Below are positions 17,709-27,398 of a DNA stretch of 64,000 bases, in pieces (the first letter of the stretch is position 1; every line of letters begins with the position of its first letter). Source of the stretch: Moorena producens 3L (GTDB taxonomy: Bacteria; Cyanobacteriota; Cyanobacteriia; Cyanobacteriales; Coleofasciculaceae); the NCBI RefSeq assembly GCF_000211815.1, contig NZ_GL890967.1, positions 34,973 through 98,972 on the forward strand. The letters run 5' to 3'. The notes beneath the pieces are model-generated. The model made no database searches. It was not told the origin of the DNA and saw only the letters and a list, made by a program, of their open reading frames with translations. The translations under genes and the position numbers were made by a program.

Positions 17709-18026
17709 ATGAAAACATTGAATTTACCTATATCTAGTTGCAGATTTTGCCAGTATTATCAGTCAGAAGGACGACGAGGGGGTATGTGTCAACAACTGGG
17801 GGTGCCTGTCAGAGCTAGCTGGAAAGCTTGTGCTTTTGCTGTGCCTACATTTTCTTCTTCTTCTTCTTCTTGGGAGACACTAGAACAGATGTGGCAAGAT
17901 GAACAACTGATGCTCACAGAGGAGCTATCGGTAACGTGCTCTGAAACATCCTCTGGGACAGACACGACCGTTCAAGGTGAGACCATCACCTCTAAAAGTT
18001 CGTCAACAGATATCATGCTGGTGTAA
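17709..18026 (+). CDS. Small cysteine-motif protein of unknown function
   Basis: A 105-residue protein. The N-terminal 45 residues hold a compact pattern CRFCQYYQSEGRRGGMCQ followed by LGVPVRASWKACAFA: four cysteines (C-x2-C-x13-C-x14-C) that could bind a metal or an iron-sulfur cluster. The remainder is Ser/Thr-rich and acidic and probably disordered. I recognise the pattern as a recurrent small cyanobacterial protein but know no function for it. It starts at ATG 17709 and stands alone. Confidence 0.65.
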   Translation: MKTLNLPISSCRFCQYYQSEGRRGGMCQQLGVPVRASWKACAFAVPTFSSSSSSWETLEQMWQDEQLMLTEELSVTCSETSSGTDTTVQGETITSKSSSTDIMLV

Positions 18027-18363
18027 ATTGTTGAAGTAAATTGTTCGTATTATCAGCAATATCAGCAGTAACTTACTAGTGACTTTACCCTTAATACAAT
18101 CAATAATTCAAATAAAAAAATTTCACAAAAACCAGTTTAAACCAAATCTTCTAGTTCTAGTAGTTACCTGCTTACAGGTGTCAGCTGAAAAAGCCAAATA
18201 ATTTCATAAAAATCGGCACCTGATATCTGCTATTAAAATAGCTTTACTCGCACTTTGATTCAAAATAAGGTGCGTTTTTTATTGATAATCAGATCTTGCA
18301 CTAAGTTTAAAATTAACCATGTAAAGGTAGGGAACAGGGAAGGGGGAACAGGGAACAGTGATA

Positions 18364-18662
18364 TAAGCATATGCGCTACGCGCACCCTACTTGAGGTGCT
18401 ATCAGCCATCAGCCGTCAGCCGTGAGCTAAAAGCCCACGCTACTTGAGGTGCCGTCAGCTATCATGCTTAAAATAAACCTCGTTCGTGTAGCGTGCGCCG
18501 TTCGCGTAGCGTGCGCCAAGGCACAATATTAAGAATTAAATTCGCCACGGGTCGCACCTAATAGTTCGAGATTAATCAGAATTGAAAGTCTGGGGATTTG
18601 CCCATAAGCTGACTGCTGATAGCTGACGGCACCTCAAGTAGCGTGCGCGTAGCGCATATGCT
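18364..18662. repeat. Composite repeat with about 45-bp imperfect terminal inverted repeats
   Basis: The left end TAAGCATATGCGCTACGCGC ... CTACTTGAGGTGC (from 18365) matches the complement of the right end GCACCTCAAGTAGCG ... GCGCATATGCTTA (to 18662). Inside are CAGCCGTCAGCC heptamers, GTAGCGTGCGCC palindromes and a partial copy of the 44-bp GGTGCGACC element (complement at 18536-18565). No coding frame. The DNA from 18027 to 18363 is AT-rich and ends in GGGAACAG repeats. Confidence 0.65.
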
Positions 18663-18676
18663 TACACTGCTATAAT

Positions 18677-19522
18677 CTAAGGTAACCAAGGGTATTGACG
18701 AAAATCTGGTGGACGCTTTTCTAAGAAAGCTTGTTTACCTTCAGCTCCTTCTTCTGTCATGTAATAGAGTAACGTAGCATTACCAGCTAGCTCTTGTAGA
18801 CCAGCTTGACCGTCGCAATCCGCGTTAAAGGCAGCTTTCAAGCAACGAATGGCAATAGGACTTTTTGCCAAAATTTCCTTTGCCCACTGTAGCCCTTCTG
18901 CTTCCAACTTCTCCACTGGAACGACACAGTTAACTAAACCCATTTCTAGGGCTTGAGATGCGGTGTATTGACGACAGAGAAACCAAATTTCTCGGGCCTT
19001 TTTTTGACCAACAATTCGGGCAAGATAGCTAGCGCCAAACCCACCATCAAAACTACCGACTTTCGGGCCAGTTTGACCAAAGATAGCATTATCAGCAGCA
19101 ATAGTTAGGTCACAAATCACATGTAGGACATGACCACCACCAATAGCATATCCAGCAACTAGGGCAATCACTACTTTGGGCATGGAACGAATCAGGCGTT
19201 GTAAATCTAATACGTTTAAGCGAGGAACGCCATCTTCTCCAATATATCCAGCCTGACCTCGTACACTTTGGTCACCACCAGCACAAAAGGCGTATTTGCC
19301 ATCGGTGTGGGGACCAGCACCAGTTAATAAAACAACACCAATACTGTGATCTTCGCGGGCATCACAGAAAGCATCATAAAGTTCAAAGACGGTTTTGGGA
19401 CGAAAGGCGTTGCGTTTGTGGGGACGATTGATGGTAATTTTAGCAATACCGTCGGTTTTGTGGTATAGAATGTCTTCGTAAGTTTTGGCAGTTTGCCAAT
19501 CAATTTGCATAACCTTTTCCAT
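18677..19522 (-). CDS. menB: 1,4-dihydroxy-2-naphthoyl-CoA synthase (MenB)
   Basis: A 281-residue crotonase-fold enzyme. It converts o-succinylbenzoyl-CoA to DHNA-CoA in phylloquinone synthesis, supplying the photosystem I quinone. Diagnostic segments are NRPHKRNAFRPKTVFEL, the oxyanion-hole loop FCAGGDQSVRG, AGYAIGGGHVLHVICDLTIA, and GPKVGSFDGGFGASYLAR with the catalytic-loop residues. The C-terminus RPPDFRQYPW is typical of MenB. Met-1 (ATG 19522) or Met-5 could be the start. It is divergent from a glycosyltransferase gene. The length is normal and nothing is missing. Confidence 0.96.
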   Translation of the reverse strand: MEKVMQIDWQTAKTYEDILYHKTDGIAKITINRPHKRNAFRPKTVFELYDAFCDAREDHSIGVVLLTGAGPHTDGKYAFCAGGDQSVRGQAGYIGEDGVPRLNVLDLQRLIRSMPKVVIALVAGYAIGGGHVLHVICDLTIAADNAIFGQTGPKVGSFDGGFGASYLARIVGQKKAREIWFLCRQYTASQALEMGLVNCVVPVEKLEAEGLQWAKEILAKSPIAIRCLKAAFNADCDGQAGLQELAGNATLLYYMTEEGAEGKQAFLEKRPPDFRQYPWLP

Positions 19523-19573
19523 GGGTGCGATCGCTGTTTAAGTTCACAATCATATCAAATTAAAAACGTTACC

Positions 19574-20515
19574 TTGTTTCTAAGCATTGTCATTCCCACT
19601 TACAATCGCTTACCGATTCTCAAAAAGTGCCTAATCGCATTAGAACATCAGCAACTCAGGCAAGATAAAGATCGCCAGGTCTTGGATTATGAAGTTGTCT
19701 TAGTAGATGATGGCTCAACGGATGGCACTTTAGATTGGTTGACAGCACACGGGGATCAGTTTCCCCATGTACGCTCATTTGCTCAAAACCATGCTGGACC
19801 GGCTGCAGCCAGGAATCTAGGGGTGAAGCAGGCGCTTGGTGAAATAATTATCTTTATTGATAGTGATTTAGTAGTTACTGAGCATTTCCTCCAGTCTCAT
19901 GCTGATGCTTTGGTACAGGCACAGCAGCGTCTGGGATGCGATCGCTTATTTACCTACGGTTGGGTGATCAATACCTGTAATTTCGACGACCCTACCAGCG
20001 AACCCTATAAAATTACTGATTTCTCTGCTGCCTATTTTGCGACGGGGAATGTTGCGATCGCACGCAAATGGCTCTTAGAAGCTGGACTGTTTGATACCCG
20101 CTTCCAACTTTATGGCTGGGAAGACTTAGAACTGGGTGTCCGACTAAAACAGCTGGGCTTAAAACTGATTAAATGTCCCGAAGCGGTAGGTTATCATTGG
20201 CATCCTCCCTTTAGCCTCGACCAAATTCCCCGGATGATTGACCGGGAAATTCAACGGGGGCGTATGGGTGTATTGTTCTACCGGAAGCACCCTACCTGGG
20301 AAGTCAGGATGATGATTCAGATGACCTGGCTACACCGATTACTCTGGGGGATTCTGTCTTTAGGTGGACGACTCAACGAACGCACTATGGCTCCCTTTTT
20401 ACAATGGCTAATTGACCGAGGTAAATCCCAGCTAGCTTTAGAAATTGCCCGAATTTTCCTTAACTGGTATAACGTCCAAGGTGTTTATGCTGCTGAGCGG
20501 GATATGGAAGGTTGA
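19574..20515 (+). CDS. Family 2 glycosyltransferase
   Basis: TTG 19574 is preferred as start (about 313 residues), so that the protein begins directly before the GT-A strand LSIVIPTYNRLPILKKCL. The open frame extends to 19493, but that would overlap menB. Motifs are VVLVDDGSTDGT, the metal-binding IIFIDSDLVV (DSD), AAARNLGVKQALG, and the acceptor-side GWEDLELGVRLK with the ED pair. A C-terminal helical region follows. No good ribosome-binding site is visible for any start. The substrate is unknown; surface polysaccharide or glycolipid synthesis is the usual role. Confidence 0.82.
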   Translation: MFLSIVIPTYNRLPILKKCLIALEHQQLRQDKDRQVLDYEVVLVDDGSTDGTLDWLTAHGDQFPHVRSFAQNHAGPAAARNLGVKQALGEIIIFIDSDLVVTEHFLQSHADALVQAQQRLGCDRLFTYGWVINTCNFDDPTSEPYKITDFSAAYFATGNVAIARKWLLEAGLFDTRFQLYGWEDLELGVRLKQLGLKLIKCPEAVGYHWHPPFSLDQIPRMIDREIQRGRMGVLFYRKHPTWEVRMMIQMTWLHRLLWGILSLGGRLNERTMAPFLQWLIDRGKSQLALEIARIFLNWYNVQGVYAAERDMEG

Positions 20516-20722
20516 AGGTTTAAGGTTGAAGGTTAGATGTTGAAGGTTGAAGGTTTAAATTTTAATGTTAAAAGTTGAAGGTTGAACGCGATCGCGTGGC
20601 CTTTTGGCCAAGGTTGAAAGTCAAGAAAATAGTTAAGCTGATTTGCATTTAAATTCGTTATTTCCCGTTCCCTGTTCCCTGTTCCCTGTTCCCTGTTCCC
20701 TGTTCCCTCTTCCCTGTTCCCT
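20506..20722. repeat. Heptamer tracts GGTTGAA and TTCCCTG
   Basis: GGTTGAA/GGTTTAA words (20506-20615) begin at the stop codon of the glycosyltransferase and include a HIP1-linked mini-palindrome, GCGATCGCGTGGCC...GGCCA. A run of TTCCCTG heptamers follows at 20666-20722. No gene is present. Confidence 0.85.
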
Positions 20723-20736
20723 AAAATATTTAGTGA

Positions 20737-21114
20737 TTACTGGAAAGAGAAAGCTGCGATCGCTAAACAACCCCATCCCAAGATCAACGCTGCACCACCT
20801 AATGGTGCGATCGCTCCTAGCCACTTGATCCCGGTTAAACTCAGGGCGTACAAACTGCCAGAAAAAATGGCAATTCCAGCGATAAAAGCTGAGCCAGCTA
20901 CGGTAAGGGAGGTTTGTGCTACTTCTGAACGGCTCAACAACAAGGCTACCAACATTAGCGCTAGAGCATGGTACATTTGATAGCGAGCACCAGTCTGAAA
21001 AATTTCCAATGCTCGTTCGGTCAGTTTCTCTTTCAAAGCGTGGCTAGCAAAGGCTCCAGCTGCTACTGATAATCCTCCTAAAATCGATGCGATCGCTAAA
21101 AAAATCCGAGTCAT
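20737..21114 (-). CDS. DUF423 (YgdD-like) inner-membrane protein
   Basis: A 125-residue protein with four predicted membrane helices, starting MTRIFLAIASILGGLSVAAG. Family marks are GAFASHALKEKL, YQMYHALALM and FSGSLYALSLTG. ATG 21114 is chosen over the TTG one codon earlier. These small integral membrane proteins have no firmly known function. It lies 14 bp downstream of the next minus-strand gene, so the two may be co-transcribed. Confidence 0.88.
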   Translation of the reverse strand: MTRIFLAIASILGGLSVAAGAFASHALKEKLTERALEIFQTGARYQMYHALALMLVALLLSRSEVAQTSLTVAGSAFIAGIAIFSGSLYALSLTGIKWLGAIAPLGGAALILGWGCLAIAAFSFQ

Positions 21115-21128
21115 CAATTTTGTCCTTA

Positions 21129-21530
21129 CTAAAGTGTAAAATTATAAAATATTCTCCCTTCTTCAGTAACCTCAAAGGTGGCATCACACTCTCTAGCTTT
21201 GTGATCCAAATAGTCTTGAGCTACATCTATAGGAAGTTTGGCTGCCATTGCTAATTTCAAGACTGAAATTCTACCATTTTCGTCTTGAATCAAGCGATAA
21301 AATGTAGACTGAAGGTGCTCGATAACTTCTTTTTGATCTTGTCGATACATTACCCATGTTAACCATACTCCCCAGAAGGTAGCTGGGATACCTACTATCA
21401 AGCTTCCCACTGCATCAACTTTATCTTGCGACGTTGCTTCCCTTCGAATTGAAACTACAACAGGTACCATCAATAATAGAATACCAAAGGTAAGCAGCAA
21501 ACCAGCAGATATTTTTTTAAACCGTTTCAT
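21129..21530 (-). CDS. Two-helix membrane protein of unknown function
   Basis: A 133-residue protein. Residues 8-28 (ISAGLLLTFGILLLMVPVVV) and 43-62 (GSLIVGIPATFWGVWLTW) are membrane helices. The cytoplasmic C-terminal half (LIQDENGRISVLKLAMAAKL ... DYLDHKARECDATFEVTEEG) resembles a winged-helix fold of the kind seen in small cyanobacterial membrane proteins. ATG 21530 is the only sensible start. Probably co-transcribed with the DUF423 gene 14 bp downstream. Confidence 0.65.
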   Translation of the reverse strand: MKRFKKISAGLLLTFGILLLMVPVVVSIRREATSQDKVDAVGSLIVGIPATFWGVWLTWVMYRQDQKEVIEHLQSTFYRLIQDENGRISVLKLAMAAKLPIDVAQDYLDHKARECDATFEVTEEGRIFYNFTL

Positions 21531-21554
21531 TATAGCAAATTTTTAACAAACGTT

Positions 21555-22197
21555 TATCAGCTTTCAGCTTTCAGCTTTCAGGTAAGTATTCAGCTTTCAG
21601 CTTTCAGCTTTCAGCTTTCAGCTTTCAGGTAATTATTCAGCTATCAGCTATCAGCTTTCAGCTTTCAGCTTTCAGCTTTCAGGTAAGTATTCAGCTTTCA
21701 GCTTTCAGCTTTCAGCTTTCAGCTTTCAGCTTTCAGCTCTGAGCTATCAGCTCTGAGCTATCAACTCTCAGCTTTTGAATAAAACAAGTAAGCATTGGAA
21801 TAATGCTGAGTGAAGTCCCAGGGTCGTTCGCACAGCGTGGCCAAACGCGCACGCGTGGCCGTTCGCGTAGCGTGGCCAAAAGGCCAAAAGGCCAAGGCCA
21901 AAGCCTGTGCCAAAAAGCACCTCAAGTAGCGTGAGCTTTTAGCTCACGGCTGACGGCTGAATGCTTACGCTTTCAGCTTTCAGTTATCAGTTATCAGCGT
22001 GTCGCGTATCAGCTTATGGGTTACCTCCCAGGGTCGAAGCCTGTGCCAGGCTACTGTTCGCGCAGCATGCGCGTAGCCCAATCGGTGCTTTTGAATCAAA
22101 GCGGTAAGCATTCATTTAATCTCTGTTACATCTGCTGACTGCTGAGGGCTGACCGCTGAGGGCTGACCGCTGAGGGCTGACCGCTGAATGCTTTTTT
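21555..22197. repeat. TTTCAGC heptamer tract and GTAGCGTGGCC palindromes
   Basis: 21555-21770 consists almost entirely of AGCTTTCAGC/AGCTATCAGC words with spaced GGTAAGTATTC breaks. 21820-21905 holds several GTTCGCGTAGCGTGGCC palindromes. 21940-22030 and 22130-22190 hold further CAGC and GAGGGCTGACCGCT repeats up to the 3' end of chlM. No gene is seen. Confidence 0.9.
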
Positions 22198-22198
22198 T

Positions 22199-22885
22199 TT
22201 AGTTACGGATAGCCTCCAATAAGCGAGAATAGTAAAAGCGAGTGCTAGTCATTTCCTGTCGCTGAATCGAAAACCCATTATTTACTAAAATATTAACGAT
22301 ATCTGCTTCTCGATGCTGATAGGCACGAGTGGTTTTACTTGGTCCTGGAAAAAACTCACCAATCTTTTTGAGTGCAGTAAGAAGCAACGTTTTCGGGGCA
22401 AAACTAAGAATTAAACGAGACTCGGCCAAAGAGGCTAAGTGAGTTATCATTTCAGCCGCTTTATCCTGGGGATAATGAATCAACACATCTAGACAAATTA
22501 CGGTGTGGTAGCTACCACCTAACCCTTCCAAATCCTTGACCATAAACGAGAGATTGTCAGTATTCCCTAAACTCTCCTTAGCCCTTACCTGAGCTTCACC
22601 TACCATTTTCTGAGAAATATCACTAGCAAAAACTATAGCGCTAGCTTTTGCCAGAGGAATACTAAGACTCCCAACACCACAACCAGCATCACAAATCGAC
22701 AAACCTGACAAATTTCCATCAGCCTCCAGCCAACTAATCACTTTATCCACAGTCTGCTGATGACCAATCCGGATATCTTGCTGTACCCGGTTAACCTCGC
22801 CATCACCATAAATCCGCCGCCAGCGGTCAAACCCAGTGGCATTGAAATAGTCTTTAACAATCGCCTTATCATTAACTGTATTCAT
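22199..22885 (-). CDS. chlM: Magnesium-protoporphyrin IX methyltransferase (ChlM)
   Basis: A 228-residue SAM-dependent enzyme that methylates Mg-protoporphyrin IX on the way to chlorophyll. ATG 22885 is preferred to the upstream TTG. It has the family N-terminus DYFNATGFDRWRRIYGDG, the SAM-binding CDAGCGVGSLSIPLA, an acidic second motif (FASDISQKM), VICLDVLIHYPQDKA, and the late motif PGPSKTTRAYQHREADI. The length is standard. It is divergent from folC with about 68 bp between start codons. Confidence 0.95.
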   Translation of the reverse strand: MNTVNDKAIVKDYFNATGFDRWRRIYGDGEVNRVQQDIRIGHQQTVDKVISWLEADGNLSGLSICDAGCGVGSLSIPLAKASAIVFASDISQKMVGEAQVRAKESLGNTDNLSFMVKDLEGLGGSYHTVICLDVLIHYPQDKAAEMITHLASLAESRLILSFAPKTLLLTALKKIGEFFPGPSKTTRAYQHREADIVNILVNNGFSIQRQEMTSTRFYYSRLLEAIRN

Positions 22886-22953
22886 ATTTAATAACAAACA
22901 CTCTCCTGAGCTTGGTGTCCTTCCCGTCTTTGCGGTTCATCACAAATCATCCC

Positions 22954-24252
22954 ATGGATATTGACGACCTTCTCCAATCCTTTAAATACTTTGGCGTTGA
23001 GCTTGGCTTAGAACGGATTAAGCAACTTCTATCGCGCTTAGGTAACCCCCAGCAGAATTTTCCAATCATTCACGTGGCTGGAACTAATGGTAAAGGCTCA
23101 GTTTGTGCCTACCTGTCTTCTATACTCACCCAAGCTGGCTACCGAGTCGGACGTTATACTTCTCCTCACTTGGTTGATTGGACAGAACGGATTTGCCTTA
23201 ACCAAGAACCCATCTCTAGCCATACCCTAGGCACAATTTTGGAGCAAGTTAAGGCAGCAATTCCAAAAAACTGTTCCGATCCACCTACCCTATTTGAAGT
23301 GACTACTGCTGCTGCTTGGTTGTATTTTGCTCAGCAGCAGGTGGATGTGGCTGTAATAGAAGTGGGATTGGGAGGACGGCTGGATGCAACGAATGTATGC
23401 GATCGCGTTTTGGTTAGTATTATCACATCCCTGAGTTGGGAACATTGGCAGCGTCTTGGTCCAACCTTGGCTGATATTGCTAAGGAGAAGGCTGGAATCC
23501 TAAAGCCTGGCTGTCCTGCGGTAATTGGTCCGCTCCCGCCAGAGGCTAGGGCAGTGGTTGAATCAAGGGTGAATCAGTTGGGGTGTCCAGTGGTGTGGGT
23601 AGACTCAGCAGTGGATTTGCCAGAAGGTAAGACCCCAAGCACCGGAAAGCATCTCAGATGGGTGGAGTATGGGGGAGTCAGCTATAATTTGCCCTTGTTG
23701 GGGGAGGTGCAGTTGGTTAATTCGGCGATTGCGATCGCAACGGTACAAGTTCTGCAACAGCAAGGTTGGGAGATTCCAGAAGATGCGATCGCATTGGGGA
23801 TGGCCAAAACCACTTGGCTGGGACGTTTGCAGTGGACTAGCTGGGAGAATCACCATTTACTGATTGATGGAGCCCATAATCAAGCCTCTGCTCAGGCGTT
23901 GAGACAATATGTTGATACCCTAGGTAAATCGGTCAACTGGGTCATGGGTATACTCTCAACCAAAGACCATGCTGGTATTTTTAATGCCTTGCTCAGACCA
24001 GGGGATCGATTATCTCTAGTGCCAGTACCAGACCATAGTTCAGCTGAGTTAGACTACTTGGCTACTCTCGCGCAACAAATTTGTCCAACCTTAGCCGATT
24101 GTGCTATGTATCCAGAGTTAGTGACAGGACTCCGTGGTACCTTTAACAAAGCCGAAGCTGAAGAGAAGATTACTGTCCTTTGTGGTTCTCTGTACCTAGT
24201 TGGTCACTTTTTGCGAACAGAAGCTTTTGTTGGTGGTAATGGGAATAGCTAA
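22954..24252 (+). CDS. folC: Folylpolyglutamate/dihydrofolate synthase (FolC)
   Basis: A 432-residue Mur-ligase-type enzyme adding glutamate to folates (and to dihydropteroate if bifunctional). ATG 22954 gives the natural N-terminus MDIDDLLQSFKYFGVELGLE; the longer frame from 22912 is not family-like. The P-loop is HVAGTNGKGSVCAYL. The catalytic and Mg-binding loop includes FEVTTAAAWLYFAQQQVDVAVIE read in two parts, then GLGGRLDATN. The C-terminal ligase domain has LLIDGAHNQASAQALR. The length is normal. Confidence 0.95.
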   Translation: MDIDDLLQSFKYFGVELGLERIKQLLSRLGNPQQNFPIIHVAGTNGKGSVCAYLSSILTQAGYRVGRYTSPHLVDWTERICLNQEPISSHTLGTILEQVKAAIPKNCSDPPTLFEVTTAAAWLYFAQQQVDVAVIEVGLGGRLDATNVCDRVLVSIITSLSWEHWQRLGPTLADIAKEKAGILKPGCPAVIGPLPPEARAVVESRVNQLGCPVVWVDSAVDLPEGKTPSTGKHLRWVEYGGVSYNLPLLGEVQLVNSAIAIATVQVLQQQGWEIPEDAIALGMAKTTWLGRLQWTSWENHHLLIDGAHNQASAQALRQYVDTLGKSVNWVMGILSTKDHAGIFNALLRPGDRLSLVPVPDHSSAELDYLATLAQQICPTLADCAMYPELVTGLRGTFNKAEAEEKITVLCGSLYLVGHFLRTEAFVGGNGNS

Positions 24253-24454
24253 TCGCTAATCGCTAATCGCTACAGTAATTAATTTCAGGATTAATCAAAA
24301 AATTGTCATGATTATAAGATAAATTGGGTACGATCAAAAGCAACCTAATGTTGAAACCCCCATCTACCTAACTCAGATCGGGTAGCTAAATAAATTCTGA
24401 TAATTTTTGATCCCATATTCCCAGATCCGCTACTCCCTACTCCCTTTGCTAGAT

Positions 24455-25558
24455 ATGGTTAACCGTTTTAAAAATTTATTTTCCCGGCGCAAGCAAGGTG
24501 TTGGTATAGAATTAGCCCCAGAACGAATTCATATTGCTCAATTGCAGCGGCAAGGTCAGAGCCTCAAAGCTACCACCCTATATGCTCATGAGGTTCCAGA
24601 AGGGATCTGGGAAGGAGGACAGATTGTTGATTCCCCTGGTTTAGCGGAACTGATTCGAGAAGCCCTACAGGAAAGTCAAGTGAAAGTGGAGCGGGTTGCG
24701 ACTGCTTTACCCATGCGGGAAGCAGTAATCCGGATTATTCCGATTCCTGCTGAGCTAGATGATAACGAGCTCCGGGATATGGTACTCAACCATGAAGCTG
24801 GCTTATATTTGCCCTATCCCCGGGAAGAAGTGGATTTGGATTATCAGAAGCTTGGCTTCTTCGTCGATGAAGATGGAATCGAAAAGGTGCAAGTGCTGCT
24901 GGTGGCTACTCGTAAAGAAATCACCGATAGCTATCTCGATACCTTTGAGCAGGTAGGTTTACAAGTAGATGTACTGGAAATTAATAGCTTTGCCCTGATT
25001 CGTACCATCCGAGAACAACTGCGTCAATTTCCTTCCCAAGAAGCAGCCGTTCTGGTAGATATTGAATTTGATAGTACTGAAATTGCCATTATTGTAGATG
25101 GTGTACCGCAGTTTTCCCGTACTGTTCCCATTGGTACCTACCAACTTCAGAGTGCTCTATCACGGGCGATGAATTTACCAGCCTCTAGAAACACTGAACT
25201 CCTCCAAGGGATGACTATTCCCAGTACCCCAGTTGATGGCATGCGCACCGGCTCGACCGGGGTAAATCCAGGTATGGTAGCTCTGATCCAAGTCTTGGGA
25301 GAAATTGCTGATGAACTACGCCGCTCTATCGATTTTTACCTCAATCAGATGGACAATCTAGAAGTAGCCCAACTTCTACTAGCTGGTCCTGGGGGTGGTA
25401 TCGGACAACTTGATGAATTTTTCACCCAACGGTTAAGCTTGCCTACGATTCAGGTGGATCCCGTGGCGGCTCTTTCTCTAGAAGTGGAGAAAGATATTCC
25501 GATGGTACAACGACCGAGCTTAGGAACTGTGCTTGGATTAGGATTACGAGAGGTATAG
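24455..25558 (+). CDS. pilM: Type IV pilus assembly protein PilM
   Basis: A 367-residue actin-like ATPase of the pilus inner-membrane platform. ATG 24455 (MVNRFKNLFSRRKQGVGIEL) follows the family start; the open frame runs back to 24407 without support. Actin-fold segments include GIELAPERIHIAQL, ALPMREAVIRIIPIP, AVLVDIEFDSTEIAIIVDG and LLAGPGGGIGQLDEFF. PilM binds the cytoplasmic N-terminus of PilN. First gene of pilM-pilN-pilO-pilQ; pilN begins 5 bp after its stop. Confidence 0.95.
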   Translation: MVNRFKNLFSRRKQGVGIELAPERIHIAQLQRQGQSLKATTLYAHEVPEGIWEGGQIVDSPGLAELIREALQESQVKVERVATALPMREAVIRIIPIPAELDDNELRDMVLNHEAGLYLPYPREEVDLDYQKLGFFVDEDGIEKVQVLLVATRKEITDSYLDTFEQVGLQVDVLEINSFALIRTIREQLRQFPSQEAAVLVDIEFDSTEIAIIVDGVPQFSRTVPIGTYQLQSALSRAMNLPASRNTELLQGMTIPSTPVDGMRTGSTGVNPGMVALIQVLGEIADELRRSIDFYLNQMDNLEVAQLLLAGPGGGIGQLDEFFTQRLSLPTIQVDPVAALSLEVEKDIPMVQRPSLGTVLGLGLREV

Positions 25559-25562
25559 CACT

Positions 25563-26363
25563 ATGTATAGTCTTGATATTAATTTTTTAAAAGACCGAAA
25601 TCCTGAGGAGATCAAGTCCGTTCAGGATGGAGCGGCTAGACCAGGGATGGCCCTAGGGGAAATGACCCCTCTACTGATTGGAGCTGCAGTCGGTCTAATC
25701 CTACCTGGATTGGTGGGAGGCTTTTGGGTAGTTCTCCAACATCAAAACGCCCGGTTGAAGGAAGAAATTGCTGATGTTGACAAGAAACTGGCAGCCTTGG
25801 GGGCGCAAAAGCAACGAATTAGTAAGCTAAACAAGGAACTCAAGCTGGTCAACGACGAAACTAATGCTCTTGCCAGTGTCTTTAATCAAATTAAGCCTTG
25901 GTCAGCGATGTTACAGGACATTCGTGAGCGCACTCCCCCCGGAGTCCAAATTAAAGACATCGAGCAACAGCAAGTCACTGACAAAAATGCTTCTAAGGAT
26001 GAGTCTAACGCTAACTCACGACCTAGAATTGAGCTGGATATTTCCGGTACAGCTCGAACCTTTGATGATGTGAATTACTTTTTGCTGACGCTACAGAATT
26101 CTTCCTTTTTCGACAAAAATGACACTCAACTGATCAAAGCTCAGTTAATCAATAATCCCACAAAATTAGAAATTCCTGAGAGTCAAAAAGAATTAGTAAC
26201 TCAGGTAAAATATACCCTGCCAAAAGTGGTAGAATATACTATTAAAACTCAACTGAGTGATATCCCCGCTTCTGAGATATTAAAAGAGTTAGACCGTAAA
26301 GGAGCAGTAGGATTAGTGACTCGGATTAGAAACCTTCAATCCCAAGGAGTGATTCAACAATGA
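25563..26363 (+). CDS. pilN: Type IV pilus assembly protein PilN
   Basis: A 266-residue bitopic membrane protein. The conserved N-terminal peptide MYSLDINFLKDRNPEE docks to PilM. One membrane helix (LLIGAAVGLILPGLVGGFWV) is followed by a coiled coil and a periplasmic ferredoxin-like domain (PPGVQIKDIEQQQV, DISGTARTFDDVNYFLLTL). The last four bases overlap the start of pilO (ATGA), indicating translational coupling. Confidence 0.93.
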   Translation: MYSLDINFLKDRNPEEIKSVQDGAARPGMALGEMTPLLIGAAVGLILPGLVGGFWVVLQHQNARLKEEIADVDKKLAALGAQKQRISKLNKELKLVNDETNALASVFNQIKPWSAMLQDIRERTPPGVQIKDIEQQQVTDKNASKDESNANSRPRIELDISGTARTFDDVNYFLLTLQNSSFFDKNDTQLIKAQLINNPTKLEIPESQKELVTQVKYTLPKVVEYTIKTQLSDIPASEILKELDRKGAVGLVTRIRNLQSQGVIQQ

Positions 26364-27118
26364 CCTATGCTACTGATGACGACTTTATGAGTGTTGAAGG
26401 TCAGGAGGAAGAGCCTGAGTATCCTACTGCCTTCGGCATTACCTTTACTCCCCAAGTTTCTGGGATTACCTTTGCTATTCTTGGTGTGGCCGCTGCTGTC
26501 TATCTAGCCATGAACCTGATGTTACCGGCTTGGCAGGAGTATCAGACTTTACGAAATGATTTATCAACCAAGCAAGATGACCTCCAAAATCCCGAAGTAC
26601 TCCAGAAAAAAATTAAACAGAAAGAGGATGAACTCAAGCAAGCCAAGCAGCAAAACCGCCGGGTTTTGAGTTTGTTTGCCAGTGACAAAACTTTGGATAC
26701 CTTATTGATTGATCTCAATACCTTTGTTAAGAATACTAGAGGAACTTTGCTTAGATATGAGCCAGATTCCGAGGGAATCAATATAGTTAATGATGGGTCT
26801 CTAGGAACCTTAGTTGATGGAAAATTAAAACGGAGAACCGTCAATGTCGAAATTGAGGGTAGCTTCCAACAAGTGCAGTCAATTATGCGCAGCTTTGAGC
26901 GGCTACAGTCGATGTTGCTGATCAAAGACCTAGAAGCTCAAATCAGTGAACCGCAAACACTAGTGCTACAGCAAGGTAGAGTAGTTCCTGGTCCTCAACC
27001 TAAGCTTAAAACTAGCTTAACCCTGGAAGCTCTCATGCCTGCTAGAGATTTGGATAAGGAGCAAGAAGAAAAAGCTGAGGAAAAGGAGGATAAAAAACAG
27101 TCAGGTAAGAAGAAATAA
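26360..27118 (+). CDS. pilO: Type IV pilus assembly protein PilO
   Basis: A 252-residue partner of PilN. A cytoplasmic acidic leader precedes one membrane helix (GITFAILGVAAAVYLAMNLM), then a coiled coil (LRNDLSTKQDDLQNPEVLQK) and a periplasmic ferredoxin-like domain that heterodimerises with PilN. The C-terminus is a Lys/Glu tail (KEQEEKAEEKEDKKQ). The start overlaps the pilN stop by 4 bp. A 280-bp gap with GATGGGTAGATGG-type repeats and TCAATAG words separates it from pilQ. Confidence 0.93.
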   Translation: MTYATDDDFMSVEGQEEEPEYPTAFGITFTPQVSGITFAILGVAAAVYLAMNLMLPAWQEYQTLRNDLSTKQDDLQNPEVLQKKIKQKEDELKQAKQQNRRVLSLFASDKTLDTLLIDLNTFVKNTRGTLLRYEPDSEGINIVNDGSLGTLVDGKLKRRTVNVEIEGSFQQVQSIMRSFERLQSMLLIKDLEAQISEPQTLVLQQGRVVPGPQPKLKTSLTLEALMPARDLDKEQEEKAEEKEDKKQSGKKK

Positions 27119-27398
27119 TCCCAAATTACTTTATTATTGCTACCAATAATGATGGGTAGATGGCAAGATGGGTAAATTGATCGGTAGGCAAGTTGTTGGA
27201 AATTGGGATAACTTGCTGTTTGATTGATATGACAGGGTTATTAGTGTTGGTGATTATGGTTGTTTGTTGAGTGTTTAGTTTTTTCTCTTTAACGTCTCAA
27301 CGGTCAATAGTCAATAGTCAACTGTCAATAGCCCTTAATATGACATAATTTCTGTCATAATTTCTGTGATTTGAGTCAGGAGATTGGAGAAATCGATC

